Source of the DNA: CBEULR01 sp965544035
GTDB taxonomy: Bacteria; Bacillota; Desulfotomaculia; Desulfotomaculales; Desulforudaceae
Reading direction: 5' to 3'
Assembly (NCBI GenBank): GCA_965544035.1
Contig: CBEULR010000006.1
Location: forward strand, 1 to 64,000
DNA length: 64,000 nt
Shown here: in pieces, positions 51,251 to 60,049 of the stretch
Layout: every line of letters starts with the position of its first letter
Position numbering within the stretch: position 1 is the stretch's first letter
Position numbers and translations under genes: made by a program
Notes under the pieces: model-generated
Seen by the model: only the letters and a program-made list of their open reading frames with translations
Database searches by the model: none
What the model was told of the DNA's origin: nothing

Positions 51251-52250
51251 TTACCGTTTCGGCTCCCTTCAACAGCGCTTCACTGATTCCGTCTCCGATG
51301 GATCTTACCAGATCCATCCGTGCCGCCTCCGCTGCCGTACGGATGGCGTTCTTAATGGCCTTCGCCTTCGACTTGCCGTGGCTGACCACCACAACACCAT
51401 TCACCCCAAGCAGCGGTACACCACCATACTCGGCGTAGTCAAAACGATCTCGGATGTTACGCAGGGTACGCGCGGCCATCGCCGCCGACATCTTTGCCAT
51501 CCAGCTGGCGGTCAGCTCCTGTTTTATCAGTTGGGAAAAAGCCTTGGCCAAGCCCTCCCCGGTTTTCAACACGATGTTACCTATAAAACCGTCGCAGACA
51601 ATCACGTCCACGCGACCGCTAAACAGATCCCGCCCCTCTACATTGCCGATAAAATGGATCGGGGCCCGCTCCAGAAGCGGATAGGTAGCAAGACTAAGCT
51701 CATTTCCCTTGGTCCGCTCCTCACCATTGCTCAACAGGCCGACCCTGGGCAATACGATGCCGAGACCTAATTCAGCGTAAACCGAACCCATGATGGCAAA
51801 TTGAACCAAGTGACTGGGGCGGCAGTCGATATTGGCGCCCACATCAAGCAAAACGGTACAGCCGGTCGGACGCGGAATAACACTGACCAACGCCGGGCGT
51901 TCAACACCGGCGATCCGACCAAGGATAAGCAGCCCTGCCGCCATGGTCGCACCGGTATGGCCCGCTGAAACAACCCCGTCGGCTACCCCATCCTTAACCA
52001 TCTGTACCGCTTTTACAATAGACGCTTCTTTTTTTCGTCGCACCGCGGAAACGGGGGATTCGTTCATCTCAATTACTTCAGCCGCATGTACAATTCTAAC
52101 CCTTGCCGTCTCTTCGGTTTCCTGTCTGAGCAGCGACTCGTCGCCGATCAATAGTACCCGGATATCATTCTCCTCTGCCGCCATTACAGCGCCTTTGACT
52201 ATTTCGGATGGCGCGTGGTCCCCTCCCATTGCATCTACCGCGATGCGCAA
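51243..52250 (-). CDS. plsX: Phosphate acyltransferase PlsX
   Basis: A 335-residue enzyme that makes acyl-phosphate from acyl-ACP for phospholipid synthesis. D-A-M-G-G-D-H-A-P is near residue 6 and G-A-N-x-D near 118, with G-F-I-G-N near 219. TTG 52250 lies 10 bases after GGAGG. It is the first gene of the lipid run. Unlike in Bacillus, no fapR gene precedes it and no clear FapR operator is seen. Confidence 0.96.
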   Translation of the reverse strand: MRIAVDAMGGDHAPSEIVKGAVMAAEENDIRVLLIGDESLLRQETEETARVRIVHAAEVIEMNESPVSAVRRKKEASIVKAVQMVKDGVADGVVSAGHTGATMAAGLLILGRIAGVERPALVSVIPRPTGCTVLLDVGANIDCRPSHLVQFAIMGSVYAELGLGIVLPRVGLLSNGEERTKGNELSLATYPLLERAPIHFIGNVEGRDLFSGRVDVIVCDGFIGNIVLKTGEGLAKAFSQLIKQELTASWMAKMSAAMAARTLRNIRDRFDYAEYGGVPLLGVNGVVVVSHGKSKAKAIKNAIRTAAEAARMDLVRSIGDGISEALLKGAETVNA

Positions 52251-52365
52251 GGCCGAATAACCTCCTCTGGGTGGCTGTAAAGAATAGGATCCTTAGAAAG
52301 CTTCAGCATGACTCGATTAGTGGCAGCACATGGGCTGATTTCCTCCGCCGCCTCTTATAGATGTG

Positions 52366-52394
52366 AGTATAACCGAGTTGCCAGATAAATGCAA
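52366..52394 (-). promoter_or_regulatory. Sigma-A type promoter of the plsX-fab operon
   Basis: TTGCAT (52394-52389) and TATACT (52371-52366) are separated by exactly 17 bases, about 115 bases upstream of plsX and after the rpmF terminator. Confidence 0.55.
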
Positions 52395-52402
52395 CAATAA
52401 CG

Positions 52403-52439
52403 AAAAATAAGCTTTTGGGAACCCCAAAAGCTTATTTTT
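52403..52439 (-). terminator. rpmF terminator
   Basis: A perfect 17-bp stem (AAAAATAAGCTTTTGGG and its complement) with a 3-base loop. The minus-strand side ends in TTTTT, and the stem includes the rpmF stop codon at 52434-52432. It separates rpmF from the plsX operon. Confidence 0.85.
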
Positions 52440-52611
52440 CAACCTCTAGCACCTTATTTGCTTTGTAGAAACCACATTCCGGACATACCCGGTGGGGTAG
52501 AATCAGCGCTCGACACTGTGGACAGCTGATCAGTTTCGGTACTGAGATTTTCCACTGCGACCGACGCATTCTCCCGCGCTGTTTCGAATGTTTTCTCTTG
52601 GGAACACCCAC
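52432..52611 (-). CDS. rpmF: Ribosomal protein L32
   Basis: A 59-residue protein beginning G-V-P-K-R-K-H-S-K, with two zinc-binding pairs C-P-Q-C and C-P-E-C. GTG 52611 has GGGGG 9 bases upstream. It lies between yceD and the terminator, its usual place. Confidence 0.95.
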   Translation of the reverse strand: MGVPKRKHSKQRGRMRRSQWKISVPKLISCPQCRALILPHRVCPECGFYKANKVLEVEK

Positions 52612-52612
52612 C

Positions 52613-53128
52613 CTATTCCACCCCCTTCTTCTTGTAACCTTCCAGCAACCTCGCCAAACCGGCCATCCTGGGATCGATTTCTTGATCACACGGTCCCTCT
52701 GCCGGCGACACTTCGTAACCCGGACACAACCCCGGGCAATCCTCCCGGCACAGCGCCTTCATCGGCACCGATCCGATGATTGCGTCCCTCACTCTTTCCG
52801 TCAGATCGATTTGGTCGTTGACAACCACATTCTCTTCTTCAGGATTTGCATTATCGGTAACGGCCGTGTCGTACTCTTCTGAAAAACGGGTGTTGACCTC
52901 ACGCTCGAACGGTTCAAGGCACCGGGCGCACTGCAGTCGCAATTGCATTCGCACTGCGGTGTCCACCAGGAATACCCCGTTTGAGTAGCTTACCTGAATC
53001 TCGACCGAGGCCGGTTCCAGAAGCGTGGCTTCTTCATCCGCATCATCCGGTTCGGGCGAATAGGTAAGGTGATGGGTAAAGAGCTCTCCCGGCTTGCTGC
53101 GGGCCTCGGATACATCAATGATTAACAC
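52613..53128 (-). CDS. yceD: YceD (DUF177) family protein
   Basis: A 171-residue protein of the DUF177 family with C-x2-C (C-A-R-C-L-E near residue 85) and a C-terminal C-R-E-D-C-P-G-L-C-P motif. Homologues accompany rpmF and affect 23S rRNA or rpmF expression. GTG 53128 lies 7 bases after GAGGT; GTG 53137 overlaps that site. Confidence 0.9.
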   Translation of the reverse strand: MLIIDVSEARSKPGELFTHHLTYSPEPDDADEEATLLEPASVEIQVSYSNGVFLVDTAVRMQLRLQCARCLEPFEREVNTRFSEEYDTAVTDNANPEEENVVVNDQIDLTERVRDAIIGSVPMKALCREDCPGLCPGYEVSPAEGPCDQEIDPRMAGLARLLEGYKKKGVE

Positions 53129-53192
53129 GGCAGGCACCTCAATCCAACAGGCCCATTATAAATGAGCCGTGAAATACTTGTCAACAAATTAA

Positions 53193-53217
53193 TGGTCTGC
53201 AAACCCCCGGCAGACCA
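53193..53217. repeat. 8-bp inverted repeat upstream of ylbJ
   Basis: TGGTCTGC and GCAGACCA are perfect complements 9 bases apart in the divergent yceD-ylbJ gap. No T-run follows on the plus strand, so a regulator site or leader stem is likely. Confidence 0.4.
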
Positions 53218-53262
53218 TACATTCTATATGAATCACATCTATGTGTTTAGGAGTATTCGGTC

Positions 53263-54444
53263 ATGCAAAGCCGTTACGGGCGCATCCTGTTCACGGGTTT
53301 GACGGTCACCATAACCGCACTTATGGTTGTTTGTCCAAGAACCGTGTTTGAGGGCGCCGTTCTTGGTTTAGAAACCTGGTGGACCATCGTGTTTCCGTCC
53401 CTGCTGCCCTTCTTTATCATCAGCGAACTGCTGATGGGACTAGGTATCGTACACACTCTGGGCGTACTGCTCGAACCGGTGATGCGGCCCGTGTTCAGGC
53501 TGCCCGGAGCTGCTTCGTTCGGACTGGCCGTAGGATACAGTTCAGGCTATCCCATCGGTAGCAGTATCGCCGCCCGTCTGCGGGCCGACGGCCTGTGCAC
53601 CCGGTCCGAAGCCGAGCATCTGGTGTCGTTCACCAATAACTCAAGCCCCCTGTTTATCCTGGTCGCCCTGTCAGTCGGCATGTTTCACAATCCTGCACTG
53701 GGACCCTTCATACTTCTCGTTCACTATCTGGGAAACCTCATCGTCGGAGTCTGTTTCCGGTATTACGCCCCGGAGCACCGACGCCGGACGACAACTCAAC
53801 CACATCTCTGGCGGCGCGCCTGTCGCAGATTTCTGGAATTCAACGGTAAGCACCCGGGGCAGATCTTGGGAGAAGCCGTCCGTGACGCGGTCGGTAAACT
53901 TCTGGTGGTCGGGGGATTTATCATTCTCTTCGCCGTTATCATCAGTCTCTTAAGAGAAACCGGGATTCTAGACGTGATCATCTCCATAATCGGTGCGGTC
54001 ACGGTTCCCTTGGGACTCTCTCCGGCCCTGAATGAAGCACTGGCTTCGGGACTGTTTGAAATGACTCTCGGCTCACGTCTCGTAGCCGAGAGCGACGCCC
54101 CGCTCATTCAAAAGCTGATTGCCATTCAGCTGATTCTGGCCTGGAGCGGATTATCGATTCAAGCACAAGTCTCTGCTTTTATCAGCACCACTGATATGCG
54201 GTTTCTGCCTTATGCCTTGAGCCGGATAATACATATGCTGATTTCCGCGACGCTCACCGTCATCCTGTTCCCGATATTTGAAAAGACCCTGACCGTGCCC
54301 GCAAGCACCTTCTCGAACCTTGTAGAGCCCGCCTGGTGCAGCATATTCCTGATGTCCTTGCTGCTGGCCCTGGCCGTTCCGGCGGCTCTAATCAGTCTGG
54401 GAATGCTGCTTTTTACTTCCCGTCGCTTATTTCATCGCTTTTAG
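53263..54444 (+). CDS. ylbJ: Sporulation integral membrane protein YlbJ
   Basis: A 393-residue membrane protein with about nine hydrophobic segments and the nucleoside-recognition (Gate) domain pattern, including G-Y-S-S-G-Y-P-I-G near residue 90 and N-N-S-S-P-L-F near 126. It is expressed in the mother cell during sporulation in Bacillus and is needed for spore cortex formation. Its 3' end overlaps the convergent gene at 54427 by 18 bases. Confidence 0.93.
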   Translation: MQSRYGRILFTGLTVTITALMVVCPRTVFEGAVLGLETWWTIVFPSLLPFFIISELLMGLGIVHTLGVLLEPVMRPVFRLPGAASFGLAVGYSSGYPIGSSIAARLRADGLCTRSEAEHLVSFTNNSSPLFILVALSVGMFHNPALGPFILLVHYLGNLIVGVCFRYYAPEHRRRTTTQPHLWRRACRRFLEFNGKHPGQILGEAVRDAVGKLLVVGGFIILFAVIISLLRETGILDVIISIIGAVTVPLGLSPALNEALASGLFEMTLGSRLVAESDAPLIQKLIAIQLILAWSGLSIQAQVSAFISTTDMRFLPYALSRIIHMLISATLTVILFPIFEKTLTVPASTFSNLVEPAWCSIFLMSLLLALAVPAALISLGMLLFTSRRLFHRF

Positions 54445-54873
54445 CTCAGTTCGCCCGCTTTCAATCTCCTTAATCAACCGATCCAAACGCGCCTCCAGCC
54501 GGGCCAGAACATCATCCGCGTAGTCCCGCGCCCCGAGCCGCATCTCCTTAGACGTTTCCTCCGCCTTCTGGATGATCTCATCGGCCATCGCCCGCGCCTG
54601 CTTTACGATCTCACTCTCTTCCGCACGCCGCTGAATGTCCTTCTGGGCCTCCTCAATCATCCGTGCCGCTTCAGCCTTTGTTTCATTGATCACCTTCTCG
54701 CGTTCCTGCACTACCCATTTCGCCTTCCGTACCTCTTCAGGCAGTATGGTGCGGATCCGATCCAAGAAATCCAGCATCCGATCCTCATCAACTAGAACCT
54801 TTTTGGTCATCGGAACCCGGGAGGAATTCTGCACAAATTCCTCCATCTCATTTAAGATCGAAAGCAGCTCCAT
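54427..54873 (-). CDS. Coiled-coil protein downstream of coaD
   Basis: A 148-residue protein made mostly of charged heptad-rich helix (about residues 45-140), similar to DivIVA- or ATPase-b-subunit-like stalks. Relatives lie next to coaD in Peptococcales; the role is unknown. ATG 54873 has GGAGGGG upstream. It overlaps ylbJ at the 3' ends. Confidence 0.8.
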   Translation of the reverse strand: MELLSILNEMEEFVQNSSRVPMTKKVLVDEDRMLDFLDRIRTILPEEVRKAKWVVQEREKVINETKAEAARMIEEAQKDIQRRAEESEIVKQARAMADEIIQKAEETSKEMRLGARDYADDVLARLEARLDRLIKEIESGRTELKAMK

Positions 54874-54885
54874 TCCTAACCCCTC

Positions 54886-55383
54886 CTAAACTGACGATCG
54901 GTTTGAAAACTTATATACGAGCCTTTCTTCCACTACCCGCGGTACCATCCCCCGGACACAGCCGCCGAAACTCGCAACTTCCTTAACGGCACTGGAACTG
55001 ATAAAGGAATACTGCGCTTCCGTCATTAGGAACACAGTCTCAATATTCGGGGCCAGTTTTTTGTTGGTGAGCGCCATTGTAAACTCCGATTCAAAGTCCG
55101 ACACCGCCCTGAGTCCTCTAATAATCGCCTGGGCACCCTGCATTTCCGCATAGCGTACAGTCAATCCTTCATAACTCCCTATCTGTACATTAGGAAAGTC
55201 GGACAGCACCTCAACCAGCATCTGGATACGCTCTTCAAGACTGAAAAGAGGCCGCTTGGCGCTGTTCAGAGCAATAGCAACGACCACCGAGTCGAACAGG
55301 GCCGCCGCCCGCCGGACTATATCGATGTGTCCATAGGTAATCGGGTCAAAACTACCCGGGTACAGCGCAACACGCAAAGGCAT
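54886..55383 (-). CDS. coaD: Phosphopantetheine adenylyltransferase
   Basis: A 165-residue enzyme of CoA synthesis. The N-terminal Y-P-G-S-F-D-P-I-T-Y-G-H contains the H-x-G-H-like motif, with R-G-L-R-A-V-S-D-F near residue 87 and a later S-S-x-x-V-K-E-V. Its start abuts the rsmD stop. Confidence 0.97.
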   Translation of the reverse strand: MPLRVALYPGSFDPITYGHIDIVRRAAALFDSVVVAIALNSAKRPLFSLEERIQMLVEVLSDFPNVQIGSYEGLTVRYAEMQGAQAIIRGLRAVSDFESEFTMALTNKKLAPNIETVFLMTEAQYSFISSSAVKEVASFGGCVRGMVPRVVEERLVYKFSNRSSV

Positions 55384-55941
55384 CTAGTTGTCCTCCATCT
55401 GATAAAAAGACAGTACAGTGTCCCCATAACTGCGGCGTTTAGTCAAAACCAAACGTTCCACCCGCTCAGGCGGCAGGCCGGTCCGTGCCGACTCAACCAC
55501 GACCACGCCCCGGTCAGCCAGCAGCCCGCATCGGCTTATCCCGCGCAGGGTTCCCGCCGCGTATTCGGACTTATAGGGCGGATCCATGTACACGATGTCG
55601 AAAGTCCCCAGGCTGGGCAACCAGTCTCTTACAAAAGCGTTTACATCGGCCTGATACAATATTGCCCGACCGGCAAGCTTAAGGTGTTCAATATTCCGGC
55701 GGATTACTGCGGCCGCTTGAGGTCGCTTTTCGACAAAAACGGCCTCTGCGGCACCGCGGCTTAACGCTTCCAGTCCCACTGCACCGGAGCCGGCAAACAG
55801 ATCCAGAAACCGGCTTTCGGGAATGCGTGGGGCCAGAATGTTGAATAGCGCCTCCCGCACTCGATCCGAGGTCGGGCGGGTATTGCTGCCCCGAGGCGCC
55901 CGTAGTCGTCTGCCCCCTCCCTCACCACCGATAATTCGCAA
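55384..55941 (-). CDS. rsmD: 16S rRNA (guanine966-N2)-methyltransferase
   Basis: A 185-residue class I methyltransferase: R-P-T-S-D-R-V-R-E-A-L-F near residue 25, D-L-F-A-G-S-G-A-V-G-L-E-A near 46 and the catalytic D-P-P-Y near 120. TTG 55941 is the start. It is divergent from gpr. Confidence 0.95.
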   Translation of the reverse strand: MRIIGGEGGGRRLRAPRGSNTRPTSDRVREALFNILAPRIPESRFLDLFAGSGAVGLEALSRGAAEAVFVEKRPQAAAVIRRNIEHLKLAGRAILYQADVNAFVRDWLPSLGTFDIVYMDPPYKSEYAAGTLRGISRCGLLADRGVVVVESARTGLPPERVERLVLTKRRSYGDTVLSFYQMEDN

Positions 55942-56110
55942 GCAAATTCACCCTATGTCTCCAAATATAACTATTATAGCATGTGAATTATGTTCCCAAA
56001 AGATGCCCGTTTCGGATAATCCCTCAATATTCGCGAAGGTAATCATTGGTTGTATAATCACCATTTACATGGTTAGCATAGTAAGCGAATATTGGCGGGA
56101 GGTTAGCATT

Positions 56111-57055
56111 TTGCAGATACTAGGAGTGAGCACCGATCTCGCGCTTGAGGCACATGATGCTTTAAGGGCACAGACCGGACAGGAAATACCCGGCGTAACG
56201 GTGGACCGTGAAAACTTTGCGCACGGTCAAATCACCACGGTAAAAATCATTGATGAGTACGGTGCCGCGATGATGGGGCGAAAGCCGGGAACGTACATTA
56301 CGATTGAAGCACCGGTAATCAGAGAAAACAACCGTGAGGCACACGCCCAAATCGTACAGGTTTTTGCCAAGGCGCTGTCCCGGTTGTTCAAACTCTCCGA
56401 CGACGCCAACATCCTGGTCGTGGGACTGGGCAACTGGAATGCCACCCCGGATGCACTCGGCCCGCGGGTTACCAAGAACACTCTGGTCACCCGTCATATC
56501 TTCAATTTTGCCCCGGAGGAGATCCAACCGGGAATGCGCTCGGTAAGCGCTCTGTCTCCGGGCGTGTTGGGCATAACCGGAATAGAAACAGCTGAAGTAA
56601 TACGCGGTGTAGTTGATCACGTGAAACCGGAGCTTATCATCGCCGTTGACGCCCTGGCCGCCGGATCAGTGGAACGCATTGCCGCTTCCATACAGATTTG
56701 CGATACCGGAATCAGCCCGGGGTCGGGAATCGGAAACAAACGCAAAGGGATTACGGAGGAGGAAATGGGCGTACCAGTAATCTCTGTCGGCGTTCCGACC
56801 GTTGTGCACGCCGCGCTGATCGCCGGAGCGGCCATCAACCAGCTTTACCAATCGTATAACAAGACCCCGCCGGATCAGCAAACCCTTGACGGAATCATCG
56901 GCAAGCTGCTGCAGCCCTTCGGCGGTCACCTGATGGTCACACCAAAGGAAATCGACGAATTGATCCAAAACTGCGCCCGGATTATCGCGGGCGGCATTTC
57001 TGCTGCTTTGCACCCAGGGGTGCCGGCAGAAGACTACGCCACGTACCTGCATTGA
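56111..57055 (+). CDS. gpr: Germination protease GPR
   Basis: A 314-residue aspartate-type protease that degrades SASPs at germination. Typical segments are T-D-L-A-L-E-A-H at the N-terminus, V-G-L-G-N near residue 100, L-V-T-R-H near 125 and I-A-V-D-A-L-A near 179. TTG 56111 lies 8 bases after GGGAGG; an upstream in-frame extension is not conserved. A possible forespore promoter lies near 56052 (GTATA) and 56077 (CATAGTA), although its spacing is slightly long. The substrate gene lies just downstream, convergent. Confidence 0.95.
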   Translation: MQILGVSTDLALEAHDALRAQTGQEIPGVTVDRENFAHGQITTVKIIDEYGAAMMGRKPGTYITIEAPVIRENNREAHAQIVQVFAKALSRLFKLSDDANILVVGLGNWNATPDALGPRVTKNTLVTRHIFNFAPEEIQPGMRSVSALSPGVLGITGIETAEVIRGVVDHVKPELIIAVDALAAGSVERIAASIQICDTGISPGSGIGNKRKGITEEEMGVPVISVGVPTVVHAALIAGAAINQLYQSYNKTPPDQQTLDGIIGKLLQPFGGHLMVTPKEIDELIQNCARIIAGGISAALHPGVPAEDYATYLH

Positions 57056-57099
57056 CGGGGGTCGGTAATAGGAAGTCTAGAGGTCGGACACATGAAACC

Positions 57100-57133
57100 A
57101 AAAAGAGAGCAGACGGGCGGCCGCCGTCTGCTC
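57100..57133 (-). terminator. SASP gene terminator
   Basis: GAGCAGACGG and CCGTCTGCTC form a 10-bp stem with a 7-base loop. On the minus strand TC-TTTTT follows. It may also stop gpr transcription from the other side. Confidence 0.7.
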
Positions 57134-57184
57134 CGGGATCACTTTTCGGTGTTGTCTGCTCAAGATCACTTACCTTAGGACAGG

Positions 57185-57454
57185 TTATTGACCCTGGCTG
57201 CCGATCAGCTCGGGAGGCGCGGACTGGGTAACCTGCGGAATCTGGCCGTTGTTGGCAGCCATAGCCTGCTCAGCAAAGGCCACCATCTTCTTGGTCATAT
57301 TTCCGCCGACGTAACCGTTCACTCTCGAAGGGAGAGCACCCTTGTCGATCTGCTGGTAGTTGGCGATACCCAGTTCATTAGCAACCTCAAATTTCATCTG
57401 GTTCAGCGCGTGCTTGGCGCCCGGGACAACCTCTTCATTTCTGTTCCGCGGCAT
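57185..57454 (-). CDS. Alpha/beta-type small acid-soluble spore protein
   Basis: An 89-residue spore DNA-binding protein. The GPR site region reads K-F-E-V-A-N-E-L-G near residues 21-29, and the second conserved block is S-R-x-N-G-Y-V-G-G-N-M-T-K-K-M near 43-57. It coats and protects spore DNA. ATG 57454 has AAGGAGGGG upstream. Confidence 0.93.
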   Translation of the reverse strand: MPRNRNEEVVPGAKHALNQMKFEVANELGIANYQQIDKGALPSRVNGYVGGNMTKKMVAFAEQAMAANNGQIPQVTQSAPPELIGSQGQ

Positions 57455-57529
57455 TACTGGTTCCCCTCCTTGATAGTAATTTTGTTTTGTAGCTTGATGC
57501 TAGTATTAGCTCGAAGCCGCGGACATATG

Positions 57530-57694
57530 TTAGAACATTCTGTCGCGCTTTCGTGGTTTTCCCTTGGTCAATCGTTCCTTTAAACGGATCAGCCCGCGAT
57601 AATCAATTCCCACCCCGCGTCCCATCTCGTGCTTTCCTTTAGAATTGAATTGATAAATCGAAGAGTCTTGATTATGGTTTTCCTTATTGTCCAA
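57530..57694 (-). CDS. Small basic hypothetical protein
   Basis: A 54-residue frame from TTG 57694, with a strong GCGGAGGT site 7 bases upstream, to a TAA at 57530. The N-terminal third is polar and Asn/Gln-rich; the middle reads G-R-G-V-G-I-D-Y-R-G-L, and the tail is strongly basic. The unbroken frame, good ribosome binding site and position 75 bases before the SASP gene suggest a real, possibly sporulation-linked gene. No family is recognised. Confidence 0.5.
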   Translation of the reverse strand: MDNKENHNQDSSIYQFNSKGKHEMGRGVGIDYRGLIRLKERLTKGKPRKRDRMF

Positions 57695-57774
57695 AATTTG
57701 CACCTCCGCATCCAGATTGATTTCTTCTATTTTGTGGACGTCACTTTAAATTGATGCGCGCAAATAACTTCATA

Positions 57775-59829
57775 TTATAAGGAAAGTTTACGAATGAGAG
57801 GTTCAACACGAGACCGCAGAATCCGATACTCGGGTTTATCCAAATCAGGATCAGCTGCAAGGATCTCTCGCGCTTCACGCTGCGCCATCTCCATTGTTTT
57901 CCAATCGCGTATCAAATTTGTTATCTTGAATCCGGGTAGACCAGCCTGTCGGGTGCCGAGGAATTCCCCGGGCCCTCTGAGGCGCAGATCGGTCTCAGCC
58001 AGCTGAAACCCGTCATTGCTTTGGACAATAGCCTTTAAACGTTCTCTTGCCTCTTCGGTTGCCGGTTCCCCGACCAAAACACACCAGCTCTGTTCACCGC
58101 CGCGTCCCACGCGACCTCGCAGCTGGTGCAGCTGCGCCAATCCAAAACGCTCGGCGTCAAAGATCACCATTATGGTCGCATTAGGAACGTCCACACCGAC
58201 TTCGACCACCGTCGTGGCTACCAGGACATCGAGCTCCCCACCCGCAAAACCGGAGATAACCTTGTTCTTTTCCTCACTCGACATGCGTCCGTGCAGCAGT
58301 CCCACCCGCACACCGCGCAGAGGTCCCGTGCGAAGCTCCTCATAGGTCTTAACGGCGGCTTCATTTTGAAGCTGTTCGGATTCTTCAATCAAAGGGCAGA
58401 TTATGTACGCCTGACGTCCGGCACCAACCTCACGCAATATAAACCGGTAGACTCTGGGCAGTAGCGAGGGAGACACAAGATGCGTCGACACCGGACGGCG
58501 GCCGGGAGGCAGCTCATCGATCACCGAAACATCGAGATCACCGTAAACGGTTAAGGCCAACGTGCGTGGAATCGGGGTAGCGGTCATCATCAGCGAATCG
58601 ACTGTCCCGCCCTTTTCCTGCAGCATCATTCTCTGCCGCACACCGAAACGATGCTGCTCGTCAATAACGATCAGCCCAAGGCGGGAGAACTGCACCGATT
58701 CTTGAATCAGCGCATGGGTGCCCACGATGATCTGTGCGCTCCCCTCCTGCAGGCGCGCCAGCACTTGTTCGCGTTCTTTGGGTGAGACATGCCCGGTAAG
58801 AAGGTCCACCTGAATGTCCAGCGGGCGCAGCATTTTCGCAATTCGGCTGTAATGCTGCTCGGCCAGTATCTCGGTCGGTACCATGAATGCTCCCTGCAAG
58901 CCGGCTTCCACACATTTCACCAGAGCCAGCAAGGCGATAATTGTCTTCCCCGATCCAACATCACCCTGAAGCAGTCGGCGCATCGGCCTGGCCTGCTGCA
59001 TGTCGGACGAGATCTCGGACCAGACGCGCTCCTGCGCCGCCGTCAGTTGATATGGAAACGAATTGAGTAAAGCGGCTACTTTCGGCCCATCCGGACCGTA
59101 ACGATACTCTTTTCGTCCCTCGCCGCCAACCCTTATTCGCTGCAACGCAAGCTGAAACAGAAGGCATTCCTCAAACACCAGACGCCTGTGGGCCGCATCT
59201 GCTTCCCTGAAAGAAGACGGGTAGTGGACGTTCGCAAAAGCGGTGTCCGCATCAGGAAGATCATACCGGACCAGCAGATCGTTAGGCAGCGGTTCGGGCA
59301 GGTTCCCCCGGAAGGTCTCCAAAGCAGTACGAACCAAGGCGCGGAGCGTCTTCTGGTTCAACCCTTCAGTAAGCGCATACACCGGCACGATGCGACCCGT
59401 GGAGAGCCTTCCGTCGGCTTCTTCAATCTCGTACTCACTGACGGTAATATTCACCGTATGAAAACGACGACTGCACCGTCCCACGACCGCCACCACAGTC
59501 CCCGGAACCAGCTTCTGCAGCAGATAGGGTTGGTTGAACCAAGTCGCATAGAAAACAAAGCCATCGTGCTCGAGGGCCAGTTTCGTCAACAACCTCCCCC
59601 TTCCGATGCGTTTCGTCGATCCTCCGAGAACGCGCCCATGCGTCCAGACAACCTGTCCGTCCGCCATCTTGTCAACCGGAACCGGAATGCGTCTGTCCTC
59701 ATACCGCTTGGGAATGTGACACAGGAGATCGAACACGGTTTCGATACCGGCTCGTTTTAAATGAACGGCCCGCCGCGGGCCGACACCTTTCAAATACTGG
59801 ACGGGGCTGAAAACGGAAAAGCTACTCAT
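57775..59829 (-). CDS. recG: ATP-dependent DNA helicase RecG
   Basis: A 684-residue helicase that remodels stalled forks. An N-terminal wedge/OB domain spans about 55-160. Helicase motifs include G-D-V-G-S-G-K-T near residue 290, D-E-Q-H near 394, M-T-A-T-P-I-P-R-T near 417, and a C-terminal Q-L-R-G-R-V-G-R-G near 586. ATG 59829 has GGAGT upstream. Confidence 0.97.
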   Translation of the reverse strand: MSSFSVFSPVQYLKGVGPRRAVHLKRAGIETVFDLLCHIPKRYEDRRIPVPVDKMADGQVVWTHGRVLGGSTKRIGRGRLLTKLALEHDGFVFYATWFNQPYLLQKLVPGTVVAVVGRCSRRFHTVNITVSEYEIEEADGRLSTGRIVPVYALTEGLNQKTLRALVRTALETFRGNLPEPLPNDLLVRYDLPDADTAFANVHYPSSFREADAAHRRLVFEECLLFQLALQRIRVGGEGRKEYRYGPDGPKVAALLNSFPYQLTAAQERVWSEISSDMQQARPMRRLLQGDVGSGKTIIALLALVKCVEAGLQGAFMVPTEILAEQHYSRIAKMLRPLDIQVDLLTGHVSPKEREQVLARLQEGSAQIIVGTHALIQESVQFSRLGLIVIDEQHRFGVRQRMMLQEKGGTVDSLMMTATPIPRTLALTVYGDLDVSVIDELPPGRRPVSTHLVSPSLLPRVYRFILREVGAGRQAYIICPLIEESEQLQNEAAVKTYEELRTGPLRGVRVGLLHGRMSSEEKNKVISGFAGGELDVLVATTVVEVGVDVPNATIMVIFDAERFGLAQLHQLRGRVGRGGEQSWCVLVGEPATEEARERLKAIVQSNDGFQLAETDLRLRGPGEFLGTRQAGLPGFKITNLIRDWKTMEMAQREAREILAADPDLDKPEYRILRSRVEPLIRKLSL

Positions 59830-60011
59830 AACAACTCCGGAAATGCAAAACGACTTAATTACGGTACAAGTATTATACGCCGCCGGACTTGGCTCCTGCC
59901 CAGATATTATTTCACCTGGATAGATTTGATTTCGTGCCCACCTTCTGTTAAACTAGCTTTGAAAGGTCCAGCATGCCGCTGATTTCGGCATTTAATGCCG
60001 CCAAACGCGGG

Positions 60012-60017
60012 TATAAT
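60012..60017 (+). promoter_or_regulatory. Possible -10 box of the activase pair
   Basis: A perfect TATAAT lies 33 bases before the ATG at 60050. The upstream -35 candidate (TTTAAT, 15 bases away) is poor, so this is a weak call. Confidence 0.3.
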
Positions 60018-60049
60018 ATATCGCATTCTGTTTTTCAAGGTGGAGTGAA

